Positions 1-12,387 of a DNA stretch of 64,000 nt are shown here, one piece after another. Positions within the stretch are counted from its first letter, which is position 1. Each line of letters starts with the position of its first letter. Below the pieces are notes generated by a model. That model made no database searches. It was not told the DNA's origin and was given only the letters and a program-made list of their open reading frames with translations. The stretch spans positions 66,761,070 through 66,825,069 of the forward strand of contig OX439000.1 of NCBI GenBank assembly GCA_949316495.1, in the 5' to 3' direction. The stretch is from Amphiduros pacificus (taxonomy: Eukaryota; Annelida; Polychaeta; Phyllodocida; Hesionidae). The translations under genes and the position numbers were made by a program.

Positions 1-1507
1 TTACTGGATATTAAGACAAATATGAAGTACTTGTGCAAATAAAAAGGGAAAACGTGCGTTCAAAACAACGAGAGTGAAGTTTTCAAACATCATTCTATGA
101 AACAGTTACCTTAAATAATTGATGAGTGAAAAAGGTTTTTTGGGAGACGCTGTGTCCCAGACGTTCCGTGGGTGGCACGATGCTCTCTTGCGAGAATGTT
201 CCCGGAGGAAGGGTTCTAACACTACCAGTATTTTCAATTTATAACGGAGTCCTGGAAAACAAATCCCAAATATTGTATGTGGTGTTTATCAGAAAAATTG
301 GTGGACAGGCCGAGACGGTGATTTTTTCGAATATAAGTACAAATACCTCAATAGTAAATTAAAAAAATGTTTGCACTAAACGATCAATGGTCAAGGTCAA
401 AATGCTTAAGTTATAATAGTCAAATCCATTTTAATTTAGATGTGTTTTCAATGACGGTCAATGGAAAAAGTTATAATTCAAATTTTATTGTAATTTATAA
501 AATACAACATTAATTTCATCATAATAACCCTAGTGTAGCTACAATTTCTTATACATCTTACAAGCAAATACATTTATATAAACACCAGATCTACTTTTAA
601 ATAATGTATATCCAATGCCAAGGTCAATTACATGTCAATGGTCAAAGTCATAATTCGAATTTGATGGTAATTGTTGTAACTCAGTTGTACTTTAATCATA
701 AGAACTTACATTTTATTGCTATTTATTTGGAGACAGACTTTGCATAAATGCAAAACTGTTTGAAATGAATTTAATAACGGGATAATTAAGTAATTGAAAC
801 AGAATTAAGGTCTCGATAATTGTTTTATTCTCTAATTTTGGAGGAATCTACAAGCATATTTTGTGCGATTTCCTTTCTTTAGTCTTTTACTCAATGTTTA
901 CAACATCATTTTTAAGTGCTGAAGATTTTTAGCGTTTTGATTATTCTCAATGTGTGATATGGACATACATATTGACTGCAAAATATATAATGGCTTATAT
1001 TTTGCATGGAAATCTCGAAAATTGTTTGTGACAGTCGAAATTCTCCTGTAAATTATGGCTCTTAACTTTTAAAACGTGGCAACGAAAACCCATTTTAGCA
1101 GCCTTTTTGACTTGTACTGACAACTATATTCAAGCAAATTCGACCATCTTTGCCAATAATAATATATACAAAGTGTCTAACCTGTATTAACATTATCAAA
1201 CCTCTCCACGTTTCTTGTGCTACATGGTATATAAAGCCCTGCGCAAATGAAGGTAATACGTAATTCTCAGTGATCCCTAAACATGTAAATGTCATGTCTC
1301 ATCACAGTCCGTGATGAGCACCGGGATTGTATATCTACCATATCACAAACCTCTCGTCCAGAATTACGCTGCTTCACTGGCATGGAAAACATATTTGTTA
1401 TCTGTCTGAATAATTATCTTGTCATAATGGTACGGATGCGCACTGGTGACCCCTCTCTGAATATGAGGACGGAGAAGGTTGATGGCAGTAATTACATACA
1501 AGGCTAA
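1..1507. other. AT-rich stretch, no gene recognised
   Basis: Only short reading frames without recognisable motifs occur here. Weak internal repetition of the type caatggtcaaggtcaa is visible around 385-480 and 610-670, which suggests an old, decayed repeat. I see no convincing promoter, exon or RNA gene. Confidence 0.5.
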
Positions 1508-2366
1508 ACAGTTCAGTCTAGGTTTGTATCAATCTTGACAGTCTAGCCTAGGTTTGTATCAATCTTCAAAGTCCAGCCTAGGTTTGTATCAATCTTGACA
1601 GTCTAGCCTAGGTTTGTATCAATCTTGACAGTCTAGCCTAGGTTTGTAACATTCCTGACAGTCCAGCCTAGGTTTGTACCAATCTTGACAGACTCGCCTA
1701 GGTTTGTACCAATCTTGACAGTCTCGCCTAGGTTTGTACCAATCTTGACAGTCTCGCCTAGGTTTTTACTAACCTTGACAGCCAAGCATAAGTTTGTACC
1801 AATCTTGACAGTCAAGCCTAGGCTTGTAACATTCCTGACAGTCCAGCCTAGGTTTGTACCAATCTTGACAGTCCAGCCTAGGTTTGTACCAATCTTGACA
1901 GTCTCGCCTAGATTTTTACCAACCTTGACAGCCAAGCATAAGTTTTTGCCAATCTTAATAGCCCAGCATATGTTTGTACCAATCTTGACAGTCCAGCCTA
2001 GTTTTGTATCAATATCCACACTCCAGCCTAGGTTTGTACCAATCTTGACAGTCCAGCCTAGGTTTGTAACATTCCTGACAGTCCAGCCTAGGTTTGTACC
2101 AATCTTGACAGTCCAGCCTAGTTTGTATCAATCTTGACAGTCCAGCCTAGGTTTGTAACATTCCTGACAGTCCAGTCTAGGTCTGTACCAAACTTGACAG
2201 TCTCGCCTAGGTTTGTAACAAACTTGACAGTCCAGCCTAGTTTTGTAGGAATCTCAACAGTCCAGCCTTGGTTTGTAGGAATCTCAACAGTCCAGCCCTG
2301 GTTTGTAGGAATATCAACAGTCCAGCCTTGGTTTGTAGGAATCTCAACAGTCCAGCCTTGGTTTGT
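1508..2366. repeat. 30-bp minisatellite, about 28 units
   Basis: Units of about 30 bp of the type agcctaggtttgtaccaatc followed by ttgacagtcc repeat head to tail. Units vary by a few substitutions (tcgcctagg, aagcataag, acattcctg variants). From about 2250 a sub-variant with ccttggtttgtaggaatctc dominates, so the array has at least two unit lineages with local homogenisation. Because the period is a multiple of three and the unit lacks stops in several frames, apparent reading frames of 90-150 codons occur on both strands; I treat them as by-products of the repeat. Confidence 0.95.
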
Positions 2367-3095
2367 GCCAGAATTATATCCCAACAAAGATTCGGGGCCA
2401 TTTTGATTTCAAAAATTGGCTCCCACAATCACAATTGAGTTTGAGAAACTTGATAAACTTTTAATCCCTCCATCTGGATAATCTCTCGAATTTAGTGACA
2501 CACCGTGTGCGAAGCACATCAAGAAAACCCAGAAATAAATCAAATGGATCAATCAGTCTGAAACAGAGAGTGATCACAAAACCTTTAAAGGTTAACCGAT
2601 TTGAACTGAATATGAAGTCACATGATATTTTGTGGATTGAAATGTTTTTGCTTGTTTTAGCATTTGATTTTCAAATATACGCTTTACAAATCAGAAAGGG
2701 TCGATTACAATTGACAACCGATTTTAGATATTCTTTAATTAATTGACTTTTTGACCTTTCTTTTTTACCAGAGGGATTAAAGTTGTGGGATCATTCTGTT
2801 ATGTACCTTTTTGGGTATAAATCAAATTAGGCAAGCATCTTTGTCTATAAAGAAAACCGTTTAAATAATTTATGATGCTTAATTCTTTATTTGAACCTTT
2901 CATATGATGACAAGCTTCTATATGCCTTGTAAATGAGTTGAACAGAAAAAACATGCTGTATTTGTATTCGATATCAAAAGTTTTATTTTGGTCAGCAGTG
3001 CCATTTATACTATTATTGTTAGATTATTAGGTTATGAAAAACGTGATTCAGCTCATCTTTATACAGAATTCACCAACTAAATATTCACCATAGAA
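2367..3095. other. No gene recognised
   Basis: AT-rich sequence between two minisatellites. The only reading frame above 80 codons (2495-2746, plus strand) has no motif, coiled coil or signal peptide that I recognise and looks like chance. No RNA gene or promoter was seen. Confidence 0.45.
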
Positions 3096-3106
3096 AAAAT
3101 GATACA

Positions 3107-4510
3107 TTGGATGCATCAAGCAATGTATCAGGGAATATATCAGGGAATGCATCAAAGAATGCATCAGGGAATGCATCAGGGAATGTATCGGGCAATGCAT
3201 CATGGAATGGATCAGGGAATGTATCAGGGAATGTATCTGGTAATGCATCAGGCAATGCATCAGGCAATGCATCAGGCAATGCATCATGGAATGTATCAGG
3301 GAATGTATCAGGGAATGCATCAGGGAAAGCATCAGGGAATGTATCTGGTAATGCATCAGGCAATGCATCAGGCGATGCATCAGGCAATGCATCATGGAAT
3401 GTATCAGGGAATGTATCGTGGAATGCATCAGGGAATGTATCGGGGAATGTATCAGGGAATGCATCAGGAAATGCATCAGGGAATGTATCGGGAATGTATC
3501 AGGGAATGTATCGGGGAATGCATCAGGGAATGCATCAGGGAATGTATCGGGAATGTATCAGGGAATGTATCGGGGAATGCATCAGGGAATGTATCAGGGA
3601 ATGTATCAGGGAATGTATCAGGGAATGCATCAGGGAATGCATAAAGGGAATGCATCAGAGAATGCATCAGGGAATGTATCAGGGAATGTATCAGGGAATG
3701 TATCGGGGAATGCATCAGGGAATGTATCAGGGAATACATCAGGGAATGTATCAGAGAATATATCAGGGAATGCATCAGGCAATGCATCAGGCAATGCATC
3801 ATGGAATGTATCAGGGAATGTATCGGGGAATGCATCAGAGAATGTATCAGGGAATGTATCAGGGAATGCATCAGGAAATGCATCAGGGAATGTATCGGGA
3901 ATGTATCAGGGAATGTATCGGGGAATGCATCAGGGAAGGGGAATGCATCAGGGAATGTATCAGGGAATGCATCAGGCAATGCATCAGAGAATGCATCAGG
4001 GAATGTATCGGGGTATGCATCAGGGAATGTATCGGGGAATACATCAGGGAATGTATCAGGGAATATATCAGGGAATGCATTGGGGAATGCATCAGGCAAT
4101 GTACCAGGCAATGCATCAGGCAATGCATCAGGCAATGCATCAGGCAATGCATCATGGAATGTATCATGGAATGTATCGGGGAATGTATCAGGGAATGCAT
4201 CAGGGAATGCACCAGAGAATGCATCAGGCAATGCATCAGGCAATGCATCATGGAATGCATCAGAGAATGCATCAGGGAATGTATCAGGGAATGTATCAGG
4301 GAATGTATCAGGGAATGTATCAGGGAATGCATCAGGGAATGTATCAGGGAATGCACCAGGGAATGCATCAGGCAATGCATCAGGGAATGCATCAGGGAAT
4401 GTATCGGGGAATGCATCGGGGAATACATCAGGGAATGTATCAGGGAATGTATCAGAGAATGTATCGGGGAATGCATCAGGGAATGTATTGGGGAATGCAT
4501 CAGAGAATAT
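3107..4510. repeat. 12-bp minisatellite (GGGAATGYATCA)n, about 1.4 kb
   Basis: More than 110 tandem copies of a 12-bp unit, GGGAATGCATCA or GGGAATGTATCA, with variants GGCAATGCATCA, TGGAATGTATCA and GAGAATGCATCA. Longer blocks are repeated inside the array; for example the run around 3300-3480 resembles 3780-3900, pointing to segmental duplication within the array. The unit is four codons long and has no stop in most frames, so frames of 180-515 codons stay open on both strands. They read as MHQG, NASG, ECIR or PDAF-type repeats, have no upstream coding context and are most likely artefacts of the unit. Confidence 0.96.
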
Positions 4511-5023
4511 GGTGATTTGTACAAATGGGAACAGTGTATGAAACCGACATCTGGTGTCTGTTATGAATCCGACATTGGAACTTCATGCTCAGCAAAAATG
4601 ATGCACATTTTCATCCTCATGACAACAGGACATGTATGCACTTACAAAACCTAAATATTATCACAATCATTGTCATGACCAACACATTAATTGAACCTAT
4701 CCAGGTGATAACAGTGAAAAAAAGATAGCACCAAATTTTGTGAAATCAAGTAGCAATGATATAATCATAGTCAAAGATAACAAACCACAAATCACAAATC
4801 AGAAATGATTGATCTGAGATTGACCACATACCAGTGATATTTATTATATAAATGCCGTATTCAGGGTACCATCCCGAGATGCTGGCCTATCCGACCATGA
4901 TGTGCCTGACTGAAGTGAATTGTTCCTACATGGTCACCACCAGGTGATACTTCTGTAGTCTACCACCAGATGACACTCGTCTACCAGTAGGTGAATTGTT
5001 TTTTTTTATAAATATACATTTTC

Positions 5024-5025
<2 letters not shown>
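4511..5025. other. No gene recognised
   Basis: Unique-looking AT-rich sequence between a minisatellite and a microsatellite. Around 4935-4995 a short motif (ccaccaggtgatac, ccaccagatgacac, ccagtaggtgaa) recurs three times. No reading frame of interest. Confidence 0.4.
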
Positions 5026-5252
<227 letters not shown>

Positions 5253-5784
5253 ATATATAAACAAACATGATTAAACGAGATTGATATGATACTTTAAATG
5301 AATGAGATGGCGTGAATTTCCTTAATGTACGTGACAACATTTAGAGATCTTAAATTAAGGCAGACAATCATTTATAGTTTGCACACAATTGTCCCGATTA
5401 CGTATATTCAAATGTCAATTAACTAATTGTCGCATGGAATGATTGCATGTAATTTAACATTTATAAGGTGAGTGGAACGACCAGGAGCAGAATGGTGTCA
5501 TGGCACTTTCCCCGCGAAAAACGGCGCCCCTCACGTGACATTGCTAAGGGACAACGTTGCTAAGGGACAACAATGCCCCGCTTTTGAAGCCCTATGACTA
5601 ACGCGACATCTAACGTCTCCCACATTTAACATACCTTTTTTCATAAGACTGCATTAATTTTCATCCAGCGTAGTGTTTCCAAGATATAATTAAAATGCTA
5701 GTTCAACGGAGAATGAAGCTTCAGAGGATGTAGAGAGAATAAGAAACCAAATCGAAATTGAAAGAAGTTGTGAAATAATGCTTT
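5253..5784. other. No gene recognised; GC-richer patch
   Basis: A GC-richer patch at 5465-5625 includes a perfect short tandem duplication of ttgctaagggacaac (about 5542-5572) and a cacgtgac motif. This may be the remnant of a small non-autonomous DNA element, but no terminal repeats could be defined. No coding sequence recognised. Confidence 0.35.
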
Positions 5785-5958
5785 TACGACCCTTTCAGCA
5801 ACAATGACCATATCAGGTCGACTTTGAGGCTTTTTAACCACCGTGAAATTAACACTGCGGCAGTGGGAGTCTAACCCACCGCCTCCCGCCCTCTATTTTC
5901 ATAACAAAGTGAGGCACAGATCCATTATTCTTCCAACTCGACTCTTTGGGCCCGTTCA
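5785..5958 (-). mobile_element. tRNA-derived SINE, copy A
   Basis: Read on the minus strand, this begins with an A-box-like agtcgagttggaagaata, runs through ggatctgtgcc, and has a B-box-like ggtgggttagactccc at 5865-5880. A non-tRNA body follows, with gacctgatatggtcattg and ttgctgaaagggtcgtaaaa. The same order occurs on the plus strand at 8830-9010. Two dispersed copies sharing pol III promoter boxes and a common body define a SINE rather than a tRNA gene: no cloverleaf can be drawn and the sequence between the boxes is too long. The two copies differ considerably, so the family is old here. Confidence 0.75.
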
Positions 5959-7100
5959 CAATCAAATCGATGGCGGGGGCGTTTCATAAAACCACATCTA
6001 CCGACCAAGCAAGTCTATACACGTCTGAAAAAAAAATAACAGATTATTATAAGGAAAGTTTGCCTGGCTAACCGCAATACAGTGTTGATATATTTATTCC
6101 ATGAATTATTCACAAATGATACGAAGTACAAAAAGTGCAATGCCATTGGAGATAAAAATAAAAAAAAATCTATATCATAATGCAAAGTTTACAAAGATTG
6201 GTTCATATTCAATTGATATGGTTATTAAAAATAGCCATAAGCAGATAATACAAAATGTAACATTAAAACCTTATTGAGCAAATGGTTTTAAATAGCTTGG
6301 GACATTAAAATGGAAGATATATTAAAAAGTAAATAGACAAATGTTATAGTGACAAAATCAATAGGTCTGTAATATAGAGTAATGGACTTGTAATCAATCT
6401 ATTTGGAATTATCATATACACTTTATGTACTTGTATCATCAACATGCCTGTATGTGTAAATTGAAGCATGTGGAAACAAGTATTGATTAAAAAAATCAAG
6501 GTCGCGCACTTGCAACAAGAGAAAATAAAGTTTAGACTGGATTTCGACAAAAACAAACCATTCTCAACAAAATCTCGAAGCAAATCCAAATCACTTCTCA
6601 ATCGATCATTTTGTTCAATGTTCAAGCGCCATCTGATGGTGAAAACTAGAAAAACGGGGTCAAAACATGGCTGCCATGAACCGATAATACGAGGAGACTC
6701 CAAAGACTTACGGCTTAAACATCTTGAAACCTCGAACATCTAGCCCTAAAGGCAAAACAAACGCGAGCGAAAAATGCCCTCTGTCATTAAAAAGCAATGA
6801 AGGGTAACCAGAGGCATTGATGGCCAGATTCTTAGAGATCTGTCACGTGATGCTGGTCTCAGATGCCACCTGGTGTCCACACTGGAGCGGAATTAACACC
6901 TCTCTCCATTTCTTATTGAACCAAGCAGCAACATATTCAGCCATGGAGAGGACGGCTCAACATATATATCTATCAAAAGTGGTCAATTTTCTAAGCTCAT
7001 ACCCATCAGTATAGCACCCCTGCAGCTTGCTTTTGAGCCTTTTCTTTTATATGTATGTCAGCTTCATTGGATGACCATGTTTTAAGTTTATTGGTAATAT
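5959..7100. other. No gene recognised
   Basis: AT-rich sequence. Two overlapping opposite-strand frames at 6344-6743 lack domains and oppose each other completely. A short frame at 6817-7014 is likewise featureless. Nothing else supported. Confidence 0.4.
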
Positions 7101-7104
7101 TTTG

Positions 7105-7731
7105 ATGTCATACTCAAAGGCGATGTGTGCCAGTCCTTGTTTACCGGAGAATAAGACCTTTGTACTCCTGAGTAATTATTGTATACGTGTGGACCAGTTG
7201 TTCCAGTTTTATCAAGCATATTCAGATGATAAGATCAAAAGGTCCTATGACGATTTGTGTAACTCCTCCACCATCATCTTTACTGGAACAAAAAACATTA
7301 CTGGAACGCGCTGGAGAATTGTCTCTCGACGACCGACACGATTGAAGGCTATACACAATACCCTCCAACGCAGTGATTCCTTTTTTGGCTGCTTTAGTGG
7401 AGAAAATAGCTGCCTACCAGCAAAATTATTGGATGAACTTACCAAAACACTGACACAATTGGCTCCTCCAGAAATATGGATCCCATCGAGGCGCCTACTG
7501 CCTCACATCTGCTGTATGATGACAATGAGATGCCCACTAAACCGGCGAGAATTGTGTCCTCGAGGTCCAAATATCTCAAATGTGCTTGAAGTAATTTCTA
7601 CAAAGAGAAAACAGCAGGGGAAAGATCAAGCGTTGGAGGATTTCATGATTGTACCTGGCATTGCTGGGGGCAAAATAATTGGCAGAGGGGCTGCTACCAC
7701 TAAGAAAGTTGCGCTGAAGGATGCAATTTAA
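7105..7731 (+). pseudogene. Fragment with KH-like GxxG motif, possibly LINE ORF1
   Basis: An open frame of 208 codons from the ATG at 7105 whose last 30 residues read DFMIVPGIAGGKIIGRGAAT, the signature of a type-I KH single-strand nucleic-acid-binding domain (IIGxxG loop). The frame stops right after the first KH helix, so the domain is truncated or its next exon lies elsewhere. The preceding 170 residues match nothing I know. A very similar block, MIVPLPLAGKIIGKGG, occurs in the LINE ORF1 at 46509-47430, so the simplest reading is a decayed copy of a related ORF1. A host KH-protein exon is the alternative. No LINE endonuclease or RT follows downstream. Confidence 0.4.
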
Positions 7732-8829
7732 GATGGTGAGGCTGGCGCGCATCAGAGGCACTGAAGAGGCGACCACCAAAGAAAGGTCCACATTTCTTAG
7801 AGGTTTAGTTCATATACCGGTAATACACAACTTGATGTCAATGAACTATTTAAAATGAACTGGAAATGTATTTGTACTCTAATGATCACATATCAGCAGT
7901 TTACACATATGTAGATATCATTACAATTCAAGACTGCACTTCAGAGAAATTTAGTTCAAATATAAGCTATAATAAGCTTATAAATAAAGTTTAGATGAGA
8001 CAGATATTTGATAAAAAAGGGTATAAGCATAAGAGATCAATTATCAGCATTATATTTCAGATGCACTTTTGAAATATAATGGCATGGTCATGTGATGATC
8101 ATGTGACAATATAATGCCCTTGTCACACGTAGCTTAAAAAAACAATGAGTGAAAACAGAAATCAATGATATTTCATCCATGTTCTGTATGCGTTCGGTAT
8201 GCGTTCGGGGACGTTGTTCCTCGGTCATTGGCGTTCGTCCATGTTCATCATATTCGGCCAATAGTTCTGTGCATGCAGAAAACTTATATCACAGGTTACA
8301 ATACATGTTCGTTTCACGTAACTTTGAAGTAAAATGTCTTCTGTGGAGGCATTAAATGGGTTGAAATCACCAATGCTATGCCATGAACAACATGTCCATG
8401 TTATTTTCCTATAATCCCATTACATAATAGGGTCAACTGATCTAAATAAGAATTGTCAACTTGCTATGGAGCATAGTATCTAACGAATGAATAACGACCT
8501 CACAGAGTTTTATGGGCTATTGATTGAGACATTTAGTTTGATCGCATCAATGTGACGGACATGAAATAAACATTCATGCCTGATAATAATTTGCTATACG
8601 TTTTCTCAATGTAATCAAATCAGTTTTAGAGCTTTATTATTTCATATCTTAAAAAAGAAAAGGCATGGTCACTCGTTCCATAACAGGACTCTTTAATCAC
8701 TCCCTGCCGTCAATGGTAAAAAAGTGCGCTCAGATTAAAATCAGATTATGTACTCATTGGTGAACTAATAGTTGGATATTCATACACATTATAAGGTATT
8801 GTTGGAACTGCATTCTATAGTAGACCGAC
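7732..8829. other. No gene recognised
   Basis: AT-rich, with only short reading frames. A local repetition of tgcgttcgg near 8185-8215 and short catgtgatgatcatgtg dyads near 8088-8105 are the only structure seen. Confidence 0.4.
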
Positions 8830-9010
8830 CCCACTAGCATAGTTGGTAGAGTGTAGGATCTGTGCCTTTGTTGGTTACATACGTGGAGGACGGGTGCTGG
8901 TGGGTTCAACTCCCACTGCCAGCAGTGTTACTTTCACACTGGGTAAAAGGCTCAAAAGTCAACCTGATATGGCCATAGTTGCTGAAAGGGTCGTAAGAAC
9001 ACAATTTCAC
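8830..9010 (+). mobile_element. tRNA-derived SINE, copy B
   Basis: The A-box-like tagcatagttggtagagtg (8838-8856) and B-box-like ggtgggttcaactccc (about 8899-8914) are followed by a body with caacctgatatggccatag and gttgctgaaagggtcgtaag, matching copy A at 5785-5958 on the other strand. The 3' side ends in an A-rich run near 9012. The head resembles a tRNA but the spacing is about 45 bp and no acceptor stem closes, so this is a SINE and not a tRNA gene. It would depend on a LINE reverse transcriptase; which one is not evident. Confidence 0.78.
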
Positions 9011-9110
9011 CAAAAAAAATTGCATTCTATAGTATGCATGCTTGTAGACCTGTAACTCAAGTTGAAATCATCAATAAAAAGTGAGCAATCTGTTCCAGGT
9101 CTCACACAAT

Positions 9111-9830
9111 TTACAATGCTGTTGATTTATATAATAGGGTACTAACCTGAGGAATACCCATTTCCTGATAAAATGCATAAGAAAGTGATGAACCAACTTG
9201 GGACCCTGAACTGCCTATTTGCCAAAAAAATTGAATAAAAAGGGTTAAACAACCCCTTAATCCAATATCATATAAATCACTCATTATTCCATATTTCCAC
9301 ATAGCATCAAACACTTTCTCCATATCAAAGAAATACTTCAGACATGTTGACCTTTTATAAAGCCCTCTTTTACAAATGTACCAGATGGTCAATAGTACTT
9401 CTAGTTTTTCTAAAGCCACTCTGTGCAACTGAAATATAAGCTGCAGTATCTAAATACCAAACTAAATGCTTGTTAATCATTCTTTCCAGGCTGTTTGCAT
9501 TCATCATAAGTTTTAAATTTGCTCCAATTGGCTTTATGAAATTGCCATTTAATGGGTTTTTCATTTGGAGGGGGAAAATGATTATTCAAAACAATTGGGT
9601 AATGATCACTACCCCATAGATCCTCCTCAACATCCCATGTACAATCTTGTAAAAGGTTTTGGTAAGCATATGGAGAGGTCAATAAATGTCAGGGAACCTG
9701 TGGCTGGATGAAGATTAAAAGTATCATCATTCCACAAACATAAACTTTTGTTATTTAAAAAATCTTCCAGTATCTGACCTTTGGCATCTGTGTTATCCTT
9801 TTTCCTCCCCAAAGATAATTGTGAGCATTA
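9111..9830 (-). pseudogene. LINE ORF2 remnants: endonuclease end and RT fragment
   Basis: On the minus strand, 9812-9627 gives a piece of APE-type endonuclease (LEDFLNNKSLCLWNDDTFN then LTFIDLSIC). The next frame holds the terminal endonuclease motif WGSDHYPIVLNN. After a deletion the RT begins with SLERMINKHLVWYL and SGFRKTRSTIDHLV, then in another frame FFDMEKVFDAMWKYGIM and LGLRG-like IGLRG, ending near a degenerate GIPQ block. At least three frame changes and one large deletion are evident. RT motifs with the catalytic FADD/YADD are absent. Confidence 0.75.
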
Positions 9831-10519
9831 AAGTCACAGAAAATTATGCAAGGTTGGGGTAATTGAAGGAATAAATTATTAATTTCATTATTGTTTATTG
9901 GATTATTTGGAGGCAAATATACAGAACAAATAGTAAATGCAGTGTGAAGTGTTACCTAAACAGCTATGGCCTGTAAAGTTGTATTCAAAGTTAAGTGAGC
10001 TTTGTGGGACAGAATTCCTGACAAAAATTGAAACTCAGCCATGTGCTCTATCCATGACATCTACAGCTCCATCTTTTTGATATGGTTCAAATCCTTTAAA
10101 AGACATGGTATTACCTATAATTTTAGTTTCCTGAAGACATATAATAGTTGTATAATTTTACTTTTGGATGAAGAGGTCTATTTCTGACCTAATAGCTTGG
10201 GGTCCCATACTGTAAATTACTTCCAATAGCCCTAAACACTATTACAGAAGTATAAAATAAATTTTGAAAAATATGACAGGGCTATTTGTTTCGATTGCAT
10301 TGGAGCTTAATGACTTGAGGTTCAGAAAATTGGTTTAGTTCCATTCTTTCAATGGATTGTGATTGGTGAGGTACATATGCAGTAACACTATTAATCTTTC
10401 ATGCTTTCGTTAGAGTGGAAGCATATGAATTCACTTTAGTGCTATTCTGATTTTCAATACGTTTTTTTGCCTCTTGAAATGAAATATTTTATGTATTACA
10501 TACTCTCTGAATTTCTTGA

Positions 10520-11067
10520 TCAAGTTGGATGATTCGAACATTTAATATATGGGGATTCACAGTGTTCACTGTCATGTTGACCAGCACATTTAGGATATGT
10601 TAAGTTGCCTTTGCATTTTTCTGAGCCATGACCATATTTCTGGCATTTGAAACAACACAGTGGACTTGGAATATATACATTCACACTTACATTTAAATAT
10701 CCAACTTTTATTGATAATGGTGGCTGTTTTGCTTCAAAAGTGAGAATACATGTATTGATAGGAGTTCTGACGCCATCTTTATTAATGATAATACACCGAC
10801 AGGCCACAACATTCTGGTCATTGACAAGATATTAACAATATCTTGCTCAGATATTCCAGAAAGTTCTGGACATCAAATAACTCCCTTTCTGGTGTTCAGG
10901 GTTTTATGAGGTGTTATTTTGACAGGGATAGTTGCCAGCAAAGAGCACTTCAATAAATTATTGGAATGACTCTTCTTGTCAACCTCTATCTTCTTGTCTC
11001 TTATCTTTATATCCTTCACCTTTCCAGCTATTCCTTGAATTCCTTTTTCAATATCAAATGGAAACAT
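10520..11067 (-). pseudogene. LINE ORF1 (RRM-like plus CCHC zinc knuckle), broken
   Basis: Two frames on the minus strand cover most of an I/Nimb ORF1. The upstream one (11067-10873) reads PFDIEKGIQGIAGKVKDIKI with the TLNTRKGVI block typical of the RRM-like nucleic-acid-binding fold of these proteins. The downstream one (10807-10520) has YLNVSVNVYIPSPLCCFKCQ and then KYGHGSEKC, a CX2CX4HX4C knuckle, with a partial second knuckle. The protein would coat LINE RNA. The two parts are in different frames and separated by degenerate sequence, so the copy is dead. Confidence 0.75.
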
Positions 11068-11225
11068 GTTTTAATAGTGCGTTTTCTATCAGTACTCTCA
11101 CTGTGCCATAAAGCAATCATTCATTCACATTCAAATCATTATCAGAATCTGTTTCCATGCCAGCCCTTTATCTTTTTTGTTTGTTTGATGCCATATGTGT
11201 TTATTATTCATTGCCCATGTTCCTA

Positions 11226-12387
11226 AGCCTTACTCTGAATTGGAAAAAGGTGTTGAGCGTTTATTCCACAAACTGGTTGGACGATATCAGGCCCTAAAGT
11301 CTTCCCCTTTAGGGTGAATATTTTGGTCCAAACAGCTGTGTTACAACTAGAATGGTATTTCTCCTGTAGCACTTCTCCTGTTATATTTAAAAGCCTCATT
11401 CACATAGCCGAAAAATTAAAAGAAACTTGCAATATACCCTTAAATAATTTCCACAGAATTTTAAGCCATTTAACGTCATATTTTCTGATCACATACAGAT
11501 GGCATCCCAATATTTAGCAAGCATTTTCAAAATATGTATTTACAATGAGAAACATATTCCTTACAGCATAATGGCCTAATTTATAAAACATCTTCTGTCA
11601 AGGATTAGAAACTTTGTACATGTAAGCTTTGGATTAATAAGGTTCAAAACATGACAACAGAATTAGCTTTAAAATAACAAATCATCATTTTGCTGACATG
11701 CAAGTTTTTGTTTTGAAAAACACTGAACAATTAACATAGTTATTTGGAGTTATGCTTTGCTCACAACACGGTAATTTATCTATTAGAGAAAACAAACTTT
11801 TTCAAAATTTATCAAAGGCAAATTTAACAAATTATTGGCATCAATCAATCTCTCAATTCGCTTTATCACTGTAAAATGAAATCTTTACAAAATCTTTTAA
11901 ACACAGCTCAATAAAAACAATATAGTCAAATTGTCTATATTTACATTTCATTCTCATATATCTTATATGATTTGCCCATTGGTCCTCTGTTATCTTTAAA
12001 TTCAAATTTCTAACATTCATGAAATTCCACAACCTTCAAGTACTCACTATTCTTTATATTATATTATCCAAACGTAAAGCCATTAACCCTTTCTTACCTA
12101 TTTGTATCAATGCCGATCTTATTCATAGCCATAATACTATCAACTATTTCTTATAAACATTTCCATCAATTAAATAAAAACATCCATATCTCATATACAA
12201 TTACTTTTATACTTATTGACTGATAAAATCTTCTTTACGATGTTATGAGGTATGGAGATATGGTTGAGATAATATACCCAAATAGCAACCCTCAACTTGG
12301 CTGTACTGACATTCATTGTTAACATAATCAACCTTAATGAACTACAATTCTCCACAGCGGTCTTCAGTTATTTTAAGGCGCGTTTTT
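11226..12387. other. No gene recognised; flank of the Ngaro-like insertion
   Basis: AT-rich sequence with only short frames. The Ngaro-like element begins at its right edge, after ggcgcgttttt. No repeats with clear borders. Confidence 0.4.

Larger units (their letters stand above)
9111..11225 (-). mobile_element. I/Nimb-type LINE, broken, antisense
   Basis: Reading the minus strand gives, in order, an ORF1 start-like region (about 11225), ORF1 with an RRM-like part and CCHC knuckle, an endonuclease segment and an RT segment. The copy carries multiple frameshifts and stops. An internal deletion near 9490 joins the endonuclease-RT linker directly to RT block SLERMINKHLVWYL, and the copy ends inside the RT palm, so the catalytic YADD block, RNase H and 3' end are missing. 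Style and order match the I/Nimb clade known from molluscs and other invertebrates; clade naming is from memory of family motifs. Two further fragments of this type lie at 26675-27970 and 62083-62290. Confidence 0.8.

Noticed and set aside
1508-2366. Possible CRISPR array
   Set aside because: The 30-bp units are contiguous with no unique spacers, and the rest of the window is clearly eukaryotic.
1633-2406. Overlapping frames with VKIGTNLG and PRFVPILTV repeats
   Set aside because: By-products of the 30-bp minisatellite on opposite strands.
3107-4654. Reading frames of up to 515 codons rich in MHQG, ECIR, NASG or PDAF repeats
   Set aside because: They coexist in several frames and on both strands because the 12-bp unit has no stops. 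There is no unique coding sequence or start context.
6344-6743. Two frames of 91 and 131 codons on opposite strands
   Set aside because: Complete overlap on opposite strands, no domains, unremarkable composition.
8838-8915. Functional tRNA gene
   Set aside because: A- and B-box-like motifs are present, but no acceptor or anticodon stem can be drawn, and a body shared with 5785-5958 follows; a SINE head.
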